A DNA stretch of 64,000 nucleotides from Lactococcus paracarnosus (GTDB taxonomy: Bacteria > Bacillota > Bacilli > Lactobacillales > Streptococcaceae): assembly GCF_006770285.1 (NCBI RefSeq), contig NZ_CP017195.1:1798001-1862000 (forward strand), given 5' to 3'. Position numbers and translations under genes: made by a program. This document shows, in pieces, positions 1-7,862 of the stretch; the stretch's first letter is position 1, and each line of letters begins with the position of its first letter. The notes below the pieces were generated by a model, which worked only from the letters and a program-made list of their open reading frames with translations, had not been told where the DNA came from and did no database searches.

Positions 1-838
1 TTTCCCCTGAAAAAGGATGACAAAAACTTAGCGTGTGACAGTGTAGCGCCTGTCGTAATATCTGATCTCGGTACCCACCATATAAATCATCCCCTAATAA
101 AGGTGCACCTAAATAGGCAAAATGTACCCTTATCTGGTGGGTCCGACCTGTATGTAGCTGAATATCTACTAAGGTAAATTTGGCATGTGAGGCGACAGTC
201 TGATAAGAAGTATGAGCATATTTAGCTGTTGGATGATGCTGATCTACAACTGCTCGTTCTATGATAGAGCCATCTTTACGACCAATCGGAACTTTAATCT
301 CTCCAGCTGCTAATAATTGAGTTGACGTATGTACCAGTGCATAATAACGCTTAGTCAGCCCTTTTTGCTGCAATAACTTATCCATCCGACTATGGGCATA
401 ACCATGCTTCGCAAACAGCATGAGACCGGATGTATCTTTATCTAATCTGGTCACAACATGTACTTTTTGGTTGTCATAACCCTGTGCTTTTAAGTAGCCC
501 GCGACAAAGTTACTCATAGTCTTATCTGGATAGTTTTGACCTGTCACACTGGCAATACCAGCAGGCTTATCAATCACGAGTAAGTGGTCATCTTCATAGA
601 CAATGTTTAAGGGCATTGCTTGCTGGACCAATGTAGGCGTCGCTTGTTCTGACGGAATATCTACAATAACTTGATCATTTTTTGCTAATTTAAAAATGGC
701 ATTTTCTTTAATGCCATTGACCAACAATTGGCCCCCATCGAATTTGATTTTGGCCAATAATTTTTTTGAGATGCCCTGCTGCTTAAGTAAGGTTTTCAGC
801 AATACACCGTCCTGAGTCGCGTTAAAGGTGAATCTCAT
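1..838 (-). CDS. RluA/RluD-family 23S rRNA pseudouridine synthase, C-terminus beyond the window
   Basis: The reading frame starts at ATG 838-836 and stays open to base 1, so the end of the protein is missing. The translation shows the RluA-family catalytic motif RLDKDTSGLMLF, with the Asp that attacks uridine, then HTGRTHQIRVHFAYLGAPLLGD, both diagnostic of this family. The first 60 residues resemble an S4-like start. The start overlaps the nadK stop in an ATGA arrangement, so the two are translationally coupled. In Bacillus the same order (yjbM-ppnK-yjbO) occurs, which supports a RluD-type enzyme that modifies rRNA in the cytoplasm. The exact uridine target cannot be told from sequence. Confidence 0.9.
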   Translation of the reverse strand, partial: MRFTFNATQDGVLLKTLLKQQGISKKLLAKIKFDGGQLLVNGIKENAIFKLAKNDQVIVDIPSEQATPTLVQQAMPLNIVYEDDHLLVIDKPAGIASVTGQNYPDKTMSNFVAGYLKAQGYDNQKVHVVTRLDKDTSGLMLFAKHGYAHSRMDKLLQQKGLTKRYYALVHTSTQLLAAGEIKVPIGRKDGSIIERAVVDQHHPTAKYAHTSYQTVASHAKFTLVDIQLHTGRTHQIRVHFAYLGAPLLGDDLYGGYRDQILRQALHCHTLSFCHPFSGE

Positions 839-1662
839 TTTACTTCTCCAATAAAGGCATTTTTCACACGATGCCAAAACCCAGTATGGCCACCATTTAC
901 AAAGGCAATCTCCCCACCATCGAGGCTATAGGTAACTGAGGCGATCTTATCATAAAAATATTCTAACTGATCTACTGTTAGCAAATAATCATTGGCATCT
1001 TCTAAGACAAAGGTCACTGTGTCCTTAGCAGCTATAATCATAGGCGCACCAAGTGTTCGGTAAACAAGGTTGTTAAGAGAGGCCACCTCAGTCACTTGAA
1101 AAGCTTTGACCCGGGGATGCATCACTGCACCACCAATTGATTTATTATAGGCAGTCGATCCTGTTGGCGTTGATACCGACAAGCCGTCTCCTCTAAATTT
1201 TTCAAAGAGAAAATCTGAAATCTTAAAATCAGCAACCAAGGTTTTTGAGGCACGCTTAATAATAGATTCATTTAGTGCAAGGTGTGTCTTCACGCTACCA
1301 TCAGTAAAGTGAATTTGGACCTTTAAAAGCGGATATCTAAACGCTTCCGAAGGGTCTTCGTGCTTAATCGCATCTACTAATTTATCTAGTTCATGCTCCT
1401 GAAAATCAGCATAAAATCCTAAGTGTCCTGTATGGACCCCTATAAATCTGACAGTTGCAAGCTGCGTTTCATAGTAATGAAGTGCGGCTAATAAGGTGCC
1501 ATCTCCGCCAACAGAGATGACGATATCTGGCTGTTTTTCGTCAAATATAAAGCCAGCTGCAAGACATAATGCCTCTAGTTCAGCAGCTATGACTGTTGTT
1601 TTGTCATAGTGATTTTTTATTATCCAAACTTTTTTACCAGTTGTTTTCTTCATCAAAATCAT
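835..1662 (-). CDS. nadK: NAD kinase
   Basis: This enzyme phosphorylates NAD to NADP in the cytoplasm. The GGDGTLL motif near residue 53 and the GDGLSVSTPTGSTAYN segment near residue 158 are the two signatures of bacterial NAD kinases, and an NES motif lies between them. The length of about 275 residues is normal. The ATG at 1662 gives the longest frame; the ATG at 1653 (MKKTTG) is an equally plausible start with a GGG eight to nine bases upstream. It overlaps the end of relQ by 20-29 bases and the start of the pseudouridine synthase by four, so the three genes form one transcription unit. Confidence 0.93.
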   Translation of the reverse strand: MILMKKTTGKKVWIIKNHYDKTTVIAAELEALCLAAGFIFDEKQPDIVISVGGDGTLLAALHYYETQLATVRFIGVHTGHLGFYADFQEHELDKLVDAIKHEDPSEAFRYPLLKVQIHFTDGSVKTHLALNESIIKRASKTLVADFKISDFLFEKFRGDGLSVSTPTGSTAYNKSIGGAVMHPRVKAFQVTEVASLNNLVYRTLGAPMIIAAKDTVTFVLEDANDYLLTVDQLEYFYDKIASVTYSLDGGEIAFVNGGHTGFWHRVKNAFIGEVK

Positions 1663-2311
1663 CCCGATTTTCTACGCCATCATCAACCTTGCGGCGTGAT
1701 GGGTTAAATAGCAGCTGTGCTTCTTGGATTTCTTCACGAATCTTACTCATCTCTTCATCTAATGCAAAAGCTATCTTAGCTGTTGTTGCTAGACGTGTTT
1801 TCAGCTCCTCTGGAAAAACTCCTTGATACTTATAGTTGAGAGAATGCTCGATTGTTGCCCAAAAATTCATAGCTAAGGTTCTTATCTGAATCTCAGCAAA
1901 TATTTTTTTCTGACCGTTCACCATCTCAACTGGATATTCAATCACGACATGATAACTTCTATAGCCAGATTCTTTTTGATGATTAATGTAATCACGTTCT
2001 TGAATAATTCTGAAATCATCTCGATTACGTAGCAAGCCCAATACTTCATCTACGTCTTCAACAAACTGTACCATGACGCGAACACCAGCAATATCTTGCA
2101 TCTCAGCGATATTTTCTGATGTAAAGCCTCGCAATCGTGCCTTATTCTTTATCGATTCAGATGGTTTAACGCGACCCGTCACAAATTCAATCGGCGAATG
2201 ACGATTTTGTTTCTGATATTGTTTTCGAGCGCCACGTAATTTAATTTTTAATTCCCCGACCGCTTGAATATAGGGATCAAGGAAGGATTCCCAGTTAAAT
2301 TTTTCTGTCAT
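1634..2311 (-). CDS. relQ: Small alarmone synthetase RelQ (GTP pyrophosphokinase)
   Basis: This is a single-domain (p)ppGpp synthetase without a hydrolase domain, about 225 residues. The visible motifs are GRVKPSESIKNKARLRG, QDIAGVRVMVQF, SGYRSYHVVIEY and EIQIRTLAMNFWATIEH, which are the substrate-binding and catalytic blocks of the RelA/SpoT synthetase fold. The start at 2311 (MTEKFNW) matches the usual beginning of streptococcal RelQ. An upstream in-frame ATG at 2332 sits just after a possible promoter (TTGCTG, 16 bases, TATACA at 2338-2365), so a longer or leaderless form cannot be excluded; neither start has a good Shine-Dalgarno. It is followed by nadK and rluD, as in other Firmicutes. 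Confidence 0.92.
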   Translation of the reverse strand: MTEKFNWESFLDPYIQAVGELKIKLRGARKQYQKQNRHSPIEFVTGRVKPSESIKNKARLRGFTSENIAEMQDIAGVRVMVQFVEDVDEVLGLLRNRDDFRIIQERDYINHQKESGYRSYHVVIEYPVEMVNGQKKIFAEIQIRTLAMNFWATIEHSLNYKYQGVFPEELKTRLATTAKIAFALDEEMSKIREEIQEAQLLFNPSRRKVDDGVENRDDFDEENNW

Positions 2312-2500
2312 AATTTGATACCGATTATTCATAGTTGTGTATATCGTTCGTGTATAACGCAGCAATACCTTGTCTGCTTAAGCTTATCGTCATAGATACA
2401 AGTTTACCAACAGCAGGCCTATACATCATGACTTGCTATTTAGCGACCTACCACTCAATATTTTTCCTTATATTTCCACTAGTTAACAAGCTGTAAACAC

Positions 2501-2529
2501 TTGCTATCTTCTCGTTTTTCAAGTACAAT
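2501..2529 (+). promoter_or_regulatory. Promoter of the CYTH-domain gene
   Basis: TTGCTA at 2501-2506 and TACAAT at 2524-2529 are separated by exactly 17 bases, about 50 bases ahead of the CYTH start, which has a GAGG Shine-Dalgarno. Confidence 0.65.
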
Positions 2530-2578
2530 GAAAATAATAATTACTAGTTAATTTTACCATAAACTACGAGGATTTTCT

Positions 2579-3169
2579 ATGAAAACAAATCTTGAAATTG
2601 AATATAAAACATTGCTCAGTCTATCAGAATTTGATCAACTCAGCAAACGATTTAATCACATCAAACCTATCCGTCAAACCAATCATTATTTTGACACTCC
2701 TGACCTAAAGCTTAGGAAAAACAAACTGTCTTTACGTATCCGCACCTTTAGTGATGCTGCTGAGATGACACTCAAAATCCCGCAACGCGTTGGCAATATG
2801 GAGCACAATCTTGCCCTCACTTCCCAGCAAGCTACGGCTATTTTAGAAGCTGACAGTTTAATCGGCCATGATGTCTTAATCCAGAGCATGCTTGATTTAC
2901 TAGGTCAGTATACAATTGACATAGATACGATTCACACCTTAGGCTCTCTTACGACAACGCGTCGTGAATACCAGACAACGATCGGTTTGATGGCCTTAGA
3001 TCGAAACGAATATACAAATAGAGTCGATTATGAATTAGAATTAGAAGTTGAAGATGCCGGCTTAGGTGAGCAAAACTTCAATACGTTCTTAAAAGAAAAC
3101 AAGATTGAATATCGCTATGCGCGCAGTAAGGTTGTGCGTTTCCTAGAATCGATTGGTAAGATGTCTTAA
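2579..3169 (+). CDS. CYTH-domain protein (YjbK-like triphosphatase fold)
   Basis: The N-terminus carries the ExExK signature (LEIEYK, residues 5-10) that defines CYTH proteins, which bind triphosphates and divalent metals inside a beta-tunnel. Further conserved parts are NHYFDTPDLKLR, LSLRIRT and YELELEVED. At 196 residues it is a stand-alone domain. In Bacillus the homologue yjbK sits beside relQ-nadK, and here it is divergent from them, which fits a link to nucleotide triphosphate or alarmone metabolism (inference). The substrate of this clade is not settled. A GAGG Shine-Dalgarno lies 9 bases before the ATG. Confidence 0.88.
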   Translation: MKTNLEIEYKTLLSLSEFDQLSKRFNHIKPIRQTNHYFDTPDLKLRKNKLSLRIRTFSDAAEMTLKIPQRVGNMEHNLALTSQQATAILEADSLIGHDVLIQSMLDLLGQYTIDIDTIHTLGSLTTTRREYQTTIGLMALDRNEYTNRVDYELELEVEDAGLGEQNFNTFLKENKIEYRYARSKVVRFLESIGKMS

Positions 3170-3362
3170 CACACCTATCCTTATTTCTTAAAAAATGACA
3201 GTCAAATATACTTCTATAATGTCACGAGACATAGTAAATATTTCTATCTCTAGCTAATTTTTGGTAAACTATAGGTAATCGAATGCTATCTCACCAGCTA
3301 ACAAATGCTGAGATAGACCACGCATTGCTCTATATTGTATTGCCAACACAAACCAAGTCAGC

Positions 3363-3379
3363 AAGCAAACCGAGTAAGA
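3363..3379. repeat. 17-base exact repeat, copy 1
   Basis: The 17-base string beginning AAGCAAACCG and ending AGTAAGA is found here and again at 29431-29447, both in intergenic DNA and in the same orientation. No longer homology was seen around the copies. Confidence 0.5.
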
Positions 3380-3438
3380 TGCATTGTCGCACACTATAGC
3401 TAGTTTTTAGAGACATTTTTTAGAAATCAGGTATTGTC

Positions 3439-3966
3439 ATGAGTCAAGAAATCCAGCATTACTTTACTATTTTTGCCGATGATTTTGGTGTTTTTGATAC
3501 ACACACCTATGATTGGTTTCTCCATCCAGTCGTTACGCCTACTGCCATAAAAGAGATGCGTCTTACTTATCAACTACCCAAGACGATTGAAACCTATAAC
3601 GCCTTGTTTGACCGGGTTAATAAGGCCACTTTGGATTATCTGACGGTTAATTTTGCAGGTCGCCATACTGGCCGTCAGTTTCTACTCGCACTCCAAGATG
3701 AGATGCAAGGTAAAACACCTCTTACTTATAACAACAAGATATTGATCAAGATCCTACATCGCCTGAAGTTTGATGTATCTGACTTTATCAGATACTATCA
3801 CTTTGCTCAGACTAGTCTGATACAAGAACAAAAAAACTGCCATTCCGAACGATTAACCATCTTGCCTTCAACCTTAATTTACTTTCAAGATGATGTGATT
3901 AGGATTGATGCTTTGGCACAGCGTCAAATATTTGCATTTCTTAACGAAAAAACAGCTGAACGCTAG
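3439..3966 (+). CDS. Hypothetical protein, 175 residues
   Basis: I do not recognise a family. The protein is soluble, with no signal peptide or membrane segment, and is rich in aromatic residues (an N-terminal part with YFTIFADDF and YDWFLHPVV). A middle segment contains GRHTGRQFLLAL and the C-terminal half looks mixed alpha/beta. Only a weak AGG lies about eight bases before the ATG. The gene is monocistronic: about 270 bases of non-coding DNA precede it and a strong bidirectional terminator follows. It lies at the edge of the accessory island at 4-6 kb, so it may itself be accessory (inference). Codon use looks like its neighbours. Confidence 0.7.
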   Translation: MSQEIQHYFTIFADDFGVFDTHTYDWFLHPVVTPTAIKEMRLTYQLPKTIETYNALFDRVNKATLDYLTVNFAGRHTGRQFLLALQDEMQGKTPLTYNNKILIKILHRLKFDVSDFIRYYHFAQTSLIQEQKNCHSERLTILPSTLIYFQDDVIRIDALAQRQIFAFLNEKTAER

Positions 3967-4022
3967 TGCCGAGAGTCAATAGAGAACTTTAACACAAACA
4001 GTTAAACAGGCATTACAAGCAC

Positions 4023-4054
4023 AAAAAAGCAGCGTTTCGAACGCTGCTTTTTTT
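4023..4054. terminator. Bidirectional intrinsic terminator
   Basis: An 8-bp perfect stem (GCAGCGTT/AACGCTGC, loop TCG) is flanked by six A and seven T, so it can end both the 175-residue gene (plus) and the effector operon (minus). Confidence 0.9.
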
Positions 4055-4071
4055 CTGGATTTATCATCTGC

Positions 4072-4380
4072 TTATTTCAAATTATTTAAAGCCGTATTGA
4101 AACTTGAATTTAATGCGCGTACTTCATCTTCAAGTAGTCGAGTTGCCCTTTTAGTTTCTGATAAAAATGCTTCATTAAGCTGATACATTTTATCGTCTAG
4201 TACTTGTAATTCATGGCTACTTTGCGGTATAAGTGAGTACACGTTTTCCATTAAGCGAGAACGTTCGCGTTTAAACGCATTTTCTTTTTCAAGGATCGCC
4301 TCTTTTTGACGCTGGTATTTTCGTTTATCATCATAGTAGTTTTCTTCGAGTAGTGCACGTTGTCTTAGTTTATCTGCCAT
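4072..4380 (-). CDS. Small helical protein, probable T7SS effector partner 2
   Basis: The 102-residue protein is almost wholly alpha-helical and charged, with long coiled-coil stretches and no signal or membrane segment. Small helical proteins of about 90-110 residues encoded next to LXG effectors act in other Firmicutes as targeting chaperones that bind the helical LXG part (Lap/TlaA-type proteins). Its position as the last gene of the run lipase/helical effector - 93 aa - 102 aa supports that role by analogy. The spacing to the previous gene is 4 bases. The family assignment (a DUF3958-like group) is tentative. Confidence 0.6.
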   Translation of the reverse strand: MADKLRQRALLEENYYDDKRKYQRQKEAILEKENAFKRERSRLMENVYSLIPQSSHELQVLDDKMYQLNEAFLSETKRATRLLEDEVRALNSSFNTALNNLK

Positions 4381-4384
4381 GATT

Positions 4385-4666
4385 TTAACACCCTTTTACT
4401 GGAGACCTAAATACTAACTGGTTCATATTTTTCAAAAACGCCTGACCAGCCTCTGAAGCTTTCCCCGTCAAAGCACCTGTCAAGTCTCCAGGTAAATCAC
4501 GTTGCCTTGTCTGATACATAGCTACGCCAAGCGCATCAAGTTTCGTCTGTGAAGACTGTTTCATTTCTTGAACTTCTTGCGTTTTTACTTGCAACAAGGT
4601 CTGAATAGCTTGGCGTTCCATTTCTTTTTGTAATGCTTTGTAGGCTTCTTCAATATCAGAATACAT
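4385..4666 (-). CDS. Small helical protein, probable T7SS effector partner 1
   Basis: This 93-residue protein is helical and Gln/Glu/Lys rich in its first 45 residues, with a short break (DLPGDLTGALTG) and a last helix GQAFLKNMNQLVF. The size and helix-turn-helix plan match the WXG100-like small proteins found beside LXG effectors (the DUF3130/TIGR04197-like group, tentative). No WXG motif is present. It begins six bases after the effector gene ends and is followed four bases later by the second small gene, so the three are one operon. If the effector is dead these partners may have no client. Confidence 0.6.
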   Translation of the reverse strand: MYSDIEEAYKALQKEMERQAIQTLLQVKTQEVQEMKQSSQTKLDALGVAMYQTRQRDLPGDLTGALTGKASEAGQAFLKNMNQLVFRSPVKGC

Positions 4667-4672
4667 ATTATC

Positions 4673-5635
4673 TTACCTTACCTTTCCACGTGCTGTGATA
4701 TCTTGTTTAAATAATCTAGCACCTTCTTGACTATCATAGTCAGCCATTCTTCTTGAAACTGCGGTTAGTGTATTTGAGAAGTCAAATAACTGATGCTTAT
4801 AGGTGCTAACCTCTTGTTTAATTGACGCCTCAAGACCTTTATCCCAAAAGTCAGATTTTTGATAATTTTGAATCAACTGATTAACTTCCCAACCTTGCAA
4901 GTAATTTTGAATCATATACGCACCTTGATTAATCTCTTGAACAATGTTTTCTATATCGGTTTCAACCTTATCAAGTTCTGCCTTAACAGCTGATTCGTAG
5001 CCTTGCGCAAGGTCTTTGGCATGTTTCGAAACTGTATGAATAAGCGATGTTCGCAAAGCAATCCGTTTGCCACCTGAACTTTTTGCGATACTAGCTTGTA
5101 AATTAGCTATTTTTTTCTCACCTTTTGCATCATCAATATTAAATTTGATATTGCCATTTTTATCAAATTTGAAAGACCCTAGTAAATGACTAGTTACGCC
5201 ACCTATATAGTAAACAGATCCAGCCGTATTTTGCGCATCATGACTGATAACAAACTTACCGCCGACCTCCTCCTCGTGCGCACGATAATTGATGTATTGG
5301 GCCATGTGCGCATTCATATATGTCCGTTCTGCCTTGGTTAGCGTATTATAGTTGAACCAGCCATGAAAAACTGTTGTAGGAATATGATATTTAGCACCTA
5401 TTTTTAACATATAGGCACTTTGAGAATACCCTGATAATTGGTTAATCTGCCAATCAGGGTGTGCTTTCATTAGTTTTAATAGATAACGTTCTGCTACGTC
5501 GTATTGCGTAGAGTTGCCAAAGATACTCTGAACAGCACCCTGTAAATCCGCAGGAGATGCTGGATTGGTAGCCGCAGCTACTACAGTCACATTACCGTAA
5601 TCAACCACACCCTTATTAATTGGTGCAACTGCCAT
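4673..5635 (-). CDS. Lipase-like T7SS effector with C-terminal helical (LXG-like) domain, probably N-terminally truncated
   Basis: The first 160 residues look like an alpha/beta-hydrolase: a strand VTVVAAATNP, then the nucleophile motif GYSQS at residues 69-73 (Ser71), and a candidate catalytic His in VTSHLLGSF (His150). Residues 185-320 are entirely helical and resemble an LXG-type secretion domain. This lipase-first, helical-last order is that of the reverse-arranged staphylococcal effector TslA, which also has two small helical partners (known). In the same frame upstream of the ATG the translation continues as GYRDVPYTTNDSLGFSG, which looks like the true N-terminal part, but it runs into a TGA at about 5712-5714 without any start codon. 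No proper Shine-Dalgarno precedes the ATG at 5635. I infer a truncated, perhaps inactive effector. Confidence 0.6.
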   Translation of the reverse strand: MAVAPINKGVVDYGNVTVVAAATNPASPADLQGAVQSIFGNSTQYDVAERYLLKLMKAHPDWQINQLSGYSQSAYMLKIGAKYHIPTTVFHGWFNYNTLTKAERTYMNAHMAQYINYRAHEEEVGGKFVISHDAQNTAGSVYYIGGVTSHLLGSFKFDKNGNIKFNIDDAKGEKKIANLQASIAKSSGGKRIALRTSLIHTVSKHAKDLAQGYESAVKAELDKVETDIENIVQEINQGAYMIQNYLQGWEVNQLIQNYQKSDFWDKGLEASIKQEVSTYKHQLFDFSNTLTAVSRRMADYDSQEGARLFKQDITARGKVR

Positions 5636-5651
5636 CCCTGAAAAACCAAGA

Positions 5652-5996
5652 CTATCGTTCGTCGTGTAGGGAACATCTCTGTAACCACCATTCGGTAACC
5701 CTCACTTTCAGGCTGATTTTCTGTCCAATCTGCTGTAATATGAAATGTTGACCAATAAAAACCCGTTTTATCATTTTGACTTGTCCCCTCAAACCTGATT
5801 GCTTTAATATCTGGAAATTTTTTTTCAATTCTTTCACAATTTCTGTCTCAAATCCCTCATATCTTAGCTTATTTGCCATTTCGGCTACTCTTTGATTATG
5901 CGTTTGTTTCGTCATATATAATTTTCCTCCGACAATTCCGATAATTAGCAATAAACCAATAGCTATGCTTATCCTTATTTTCTTTCGCTTATTCGT
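5652..5996 (-). pseudogene. Broken membrane-anchored protein, candidate effector immunity gene
   Basis: The frame encodes a lysine-rich start (NKRKKIR), one hydrophobic segment (IAIGLLLIIGIVGG) and then a polar domain, as expected for a membrane-anchored immunity or lipoprotein-like partner of a T7SS lipase. Two lesions are visible. First, the codon after the upstream stop is ACG at 5996-5994, where ATG is expected, behind a good GCAGGA Shine-Dalgarno. Second, a run of eight A (5818-5825 on the minus strand) breaks the frame: with one more A the reading continues as KKFPDIKAIRFEG, then GFYWSTFHITADW, far more protein-like than the actual continuation. The real 3' end seems lost where it meets the effector fragment. 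Function is inferred from position. Confidence 0.5.
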
Positions 5997-6152
5997 TCAA
6001 TCCTGCCTATTTCTAAATTCATAAAATGGATCATGAGGGTAGTCAAAGTCTACTTCGTCATCTGTATTTATTGAGAAGCCATCTATCCCCCGCTTACAAC
6101 CTACTGTCCTTTTTTGTAAACAACTTAATGCATAAATGTAAACGCTGTCATT
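5997..6152 (-). pseudogene. Remnant open frame ending in a tail rich in Asp and aromatics
   Basis: From a TAA at 6153-6155 to the TGA at 5997-5999 an open frame of 51 codons has no ATG, GTG or TTG. Its last part reads DGFSINTDDEVDFDYPHDPF and then YEFRNRQD, which has clear protein character. The stop lies directly against the next (also broken) gene, as in a tight operon. I take it as the 3' remnant of an upstream gene of the same effector locus; the family is unknown. Confidence 0.4.
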
Positions 6153-6272
6153 TTAAATGATATATTCATTCTATTTTATTTTATGATATTTGTCAAAAAA
6201 TTAAAAAACATCGACTTCAACGCTACTTAAAAGAGAATCATGCCATGGAGACAATGATTATTTTGAAACTAG

Positions 6273-6294
6273 AAAAAACCTTCCTTTTGGAAAG
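6273..6294 (-). terminator. Intrinsic terminator, minus strand
   Basis: CTTTCC-AAAA-GGAAGG followed by six T on the minus strand. No gene lies directly upstream, so it may end a small RNA that starts near 6388. Confidence 0.55.
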
Positions 6295-6410
6295 TCTCTA
6301 TGCTGCGGTGCCATCAAAGTAAGATACCCTAGTACATGCCCATTTCTCAAATCAAGACATGATTTGCCGTTTTCTTAGAATCGTATGAGCGTAGATTATA
6401 GGGCATCATA

Positions 6411-6442
6411 AAAAGGAAAGTGGCGACTACCAACTTTCCTTT
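6411..6442 (-). terminator. Terminator after ylbG
   Basis: A 10-bp perfect stem (AAAGGAAAGT/ACTTTCCTTT) with a further GG/CC pair, followed by TTTTT on the minus strand, about 35 bases after the ylbG stop. Confidence 0.75.
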
Positions 6443-6476
6443 CATCATTTCTTATCGTTCTTTACAAATAACTAGT

Positions 6477-6797
6477 CTAGTCGTCAGTTTTTTTATCAAA
6501 ATTTACCGTTTCTTGAAACGCACTTGAAAAATCTCTATCTAGGTTATCAAATTCAGAAACCTTCACGTCTTGAACAAAGTGTAGCGCTTTTAGCTTAGGT
6601 AGCACAGATTCGAGTGATGCGGTATCAACATATAAAAGCGCATATCTTGCTTTTTTACTGCTATATACCATCTCGCCAAATCGGCTGAGTTGTCTCACGT
6701 GCTTGTAGCTACTATAGAAGATGTAAACAGCTGTCCTGCCAACAATTTCAAGCGTCGGCACATCAGCATTATCCACCGCAGGTATGCTTTTTGCCAT
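6477..6797 (-). CDS. ylbG: YlbG-family protein (DUF2129)
   Basis: The 106-residue cytoplasmic protein shows the DUF2129 pattern: GRTAVYIFYSSYKHVRQLSRFG followed by YSSKKARYALLYVD. Its function is unknown in the family. It overlaps the end of ylbF by 29 bases, as the two genes are neighbours in many Firmicutes, so coupling is expected. The C-terminal 30 residues are acidic and probably disordered. A terminator follows. Confidence 0.88.
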   Translation of the reverse strand: MAKSIPAVDNADVPTLEIVGRTAVYIFYSSYKHVRQLSRFGEMVYSSKKARYALLYVDTASLESVLPKLKALHFVQDVKVSEFDNLDRDFSSAFQETVNFDKKTDD

Positions 6798-7155
6798 GGT
6801 GTCCTCCTTTCTTCAGCGGGAGATGTTCATCTACAGAAATATCGGCAGAAATCACCCCTGCAATTTTGATAACGAGCTCTGAAAGCGCGCCTTGCACGTC
6901 ATTTTCAGCTAGTTTAAGCTGAAAAATTTCATCAGTCATCATAAGTTCTTTCTGTAACGACCTAATTTCTGGTCTATGAGCGATATAGGCTTGATTCTCC
7001 GTCAAAGTCCGTAATTTCCCCTGTAAAGCATCATCAGAATCGAAAGCTATTTTTTTTGCTGTATAGGCCTTGACAACTGCCAAATCTAAAAACCGATGGC
7101 TTAAGTCATCTGCCAAATCATCTAGGGCTATTATATTTTCATCTATTATCAACAT
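6769..7155 (-). CDS. ylbF: YlbF/YmcA-family protein (DUF964)
   Basis: This 128-residue helical protein matches the YlbF family; in Bacillus YlbF joins YmcA and YaaT in the Y-complex that steers RNase Y and RNA processing. The helical core covers residues 5-105. The tail ends in GGHHGKKHTCGG, a His/Cys-rich end that fits the known habit of these proteins to carry Cys residues that bind metal or Fe-S (inference here). It lies between the clpP terminator and ylbG, with which it overlaps. Confidence 0.85.
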   Translation of the reverse strand: MLIIDENIIALDDLADDLSHRFLDLAVVKAYTAKKIAFDSDDALQGKLRTLTENQAYIAHRPEIRSLQKELMMTDEIFQLKLAENDVQGALSELVIKIAGVISADISVDEHLPLKKGGHHGKKHTCGG

Positions 7156-7201
7156 TACTCATATTATATCAAAAAATTAGATGCCTGACCAACACATAAA
7201 A

Positions 7202-7227
7202 TACCTAAGCATATGACTGCTTAGGTA
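7202..7227 (-). terminator. Terminator after clpP
   Basis: A 10-bp perfect stem TACCTAAGCA/TGCTTAGGTA with a 6-base loop, followed on the minus strand by TTTTATG, just after the clpP stop. Confidence 0.8.
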
Positions 7228-7232
7228 TAATC

Positions 7233-7829
7233 TTATTTTAACTCGTTACGGTTCATGATTTCGTCAATAAACCCATAATCCAAGGTTTCTTCTGCAGACA
7301 TCCAGCGATCCCGCTCAGCGTCTTTATGAATTTTATTCACTGTTTGACCAGAATTATCAGCCAAGATTTTTTCTAATGTTTTACGTGTTCGTGACAAATG
7401 GTCAGCAACAATCTGCATATCTGTTTGTTGCGTACCACCACCAGTACCACCCATCGGTTGGTGGATGAGGTATTCAGCATTTGGTAGCATGAAACGTTTG
7501 CCCTTAGCACCAGATGAGGCGATGATCGTACCCATAGATGCCGCAACACCCATGACAATCGTCTGTACATCAGATTTGATAAAGTTCATCGTGTCTACAA
7601 TAGCTAGACCTGCCGAAACTGATCCACCTGGTGAGTTGATGTATAAATAAATATCTTTAGTCGCATCTTGGGCATCTAAGAACAAAAGTTGCGCAATAAC
7701 AGCATTGGCCATATTATCTTCTACTTCGCCTGTAAGCATGATAATTCTGTCTTTCAAAAGACGTGAATAAATATCGTAAGCACGCTCACCGCGACTAGAT
7801 TGTTCGATGACTGTAGGAATGAGTACCAT
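7233..7829 (-). CDS. clpP: ATP-dependent Clp protease proteolytic subunit
   Basis: ClpP is the serine peptidase of the Clp machine and works with ClpC/ClpE/ClpX. The catalytic Ser98 lies in GVAASMG, His123 in YLIHQPMGG and the Asp in DAERDRW; the oxyanion loop [10 protein letters not shown] is intact. The 198-residue length is normal. The start at 7829 has an AAAAAGGAG Shine-Dalgarno. Its promoter overlaps a CtsR-type operator, so it should be induced by heat and misfolded protein. It is monocistronic, with a terminator just downstream. Confidence 0.97.
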   Translation of the reverse strand: MVLIPTVIEQSSRGERAYDIYSRLLKDRIIMLTGEVEDNMANAVIAQLLFLDAQDATKDIYLYINSPGGSVSAGLAIVDTMNFIKSDVQTIVMGVAASMGTIIASSGAKGKRFMLPNAEYLIHQPMGGTGGGTQQTDMQIVADHLSRTRKTLEKILADNSGQTVNKIHKDAERDRWMSAEETLDYGFIDEIMNRNELK

Positions 7830-7862
7830 GTGAGAAGCTCCTTTTTTCTAATTAATAGATTC

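Larger units (their letters stand above)
6153..6476. other. Gene-free stretch beside the effector island
   Basis: No coding frame with a start and Shine-Dalgarno was found. The stretch holds two minus-strand terminators (6273-6294 and 6411-6442) and a TATAAT box (6395-6400, minus) between them, which could make a short RNA of about 115 bases. Confidence 0.4.
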
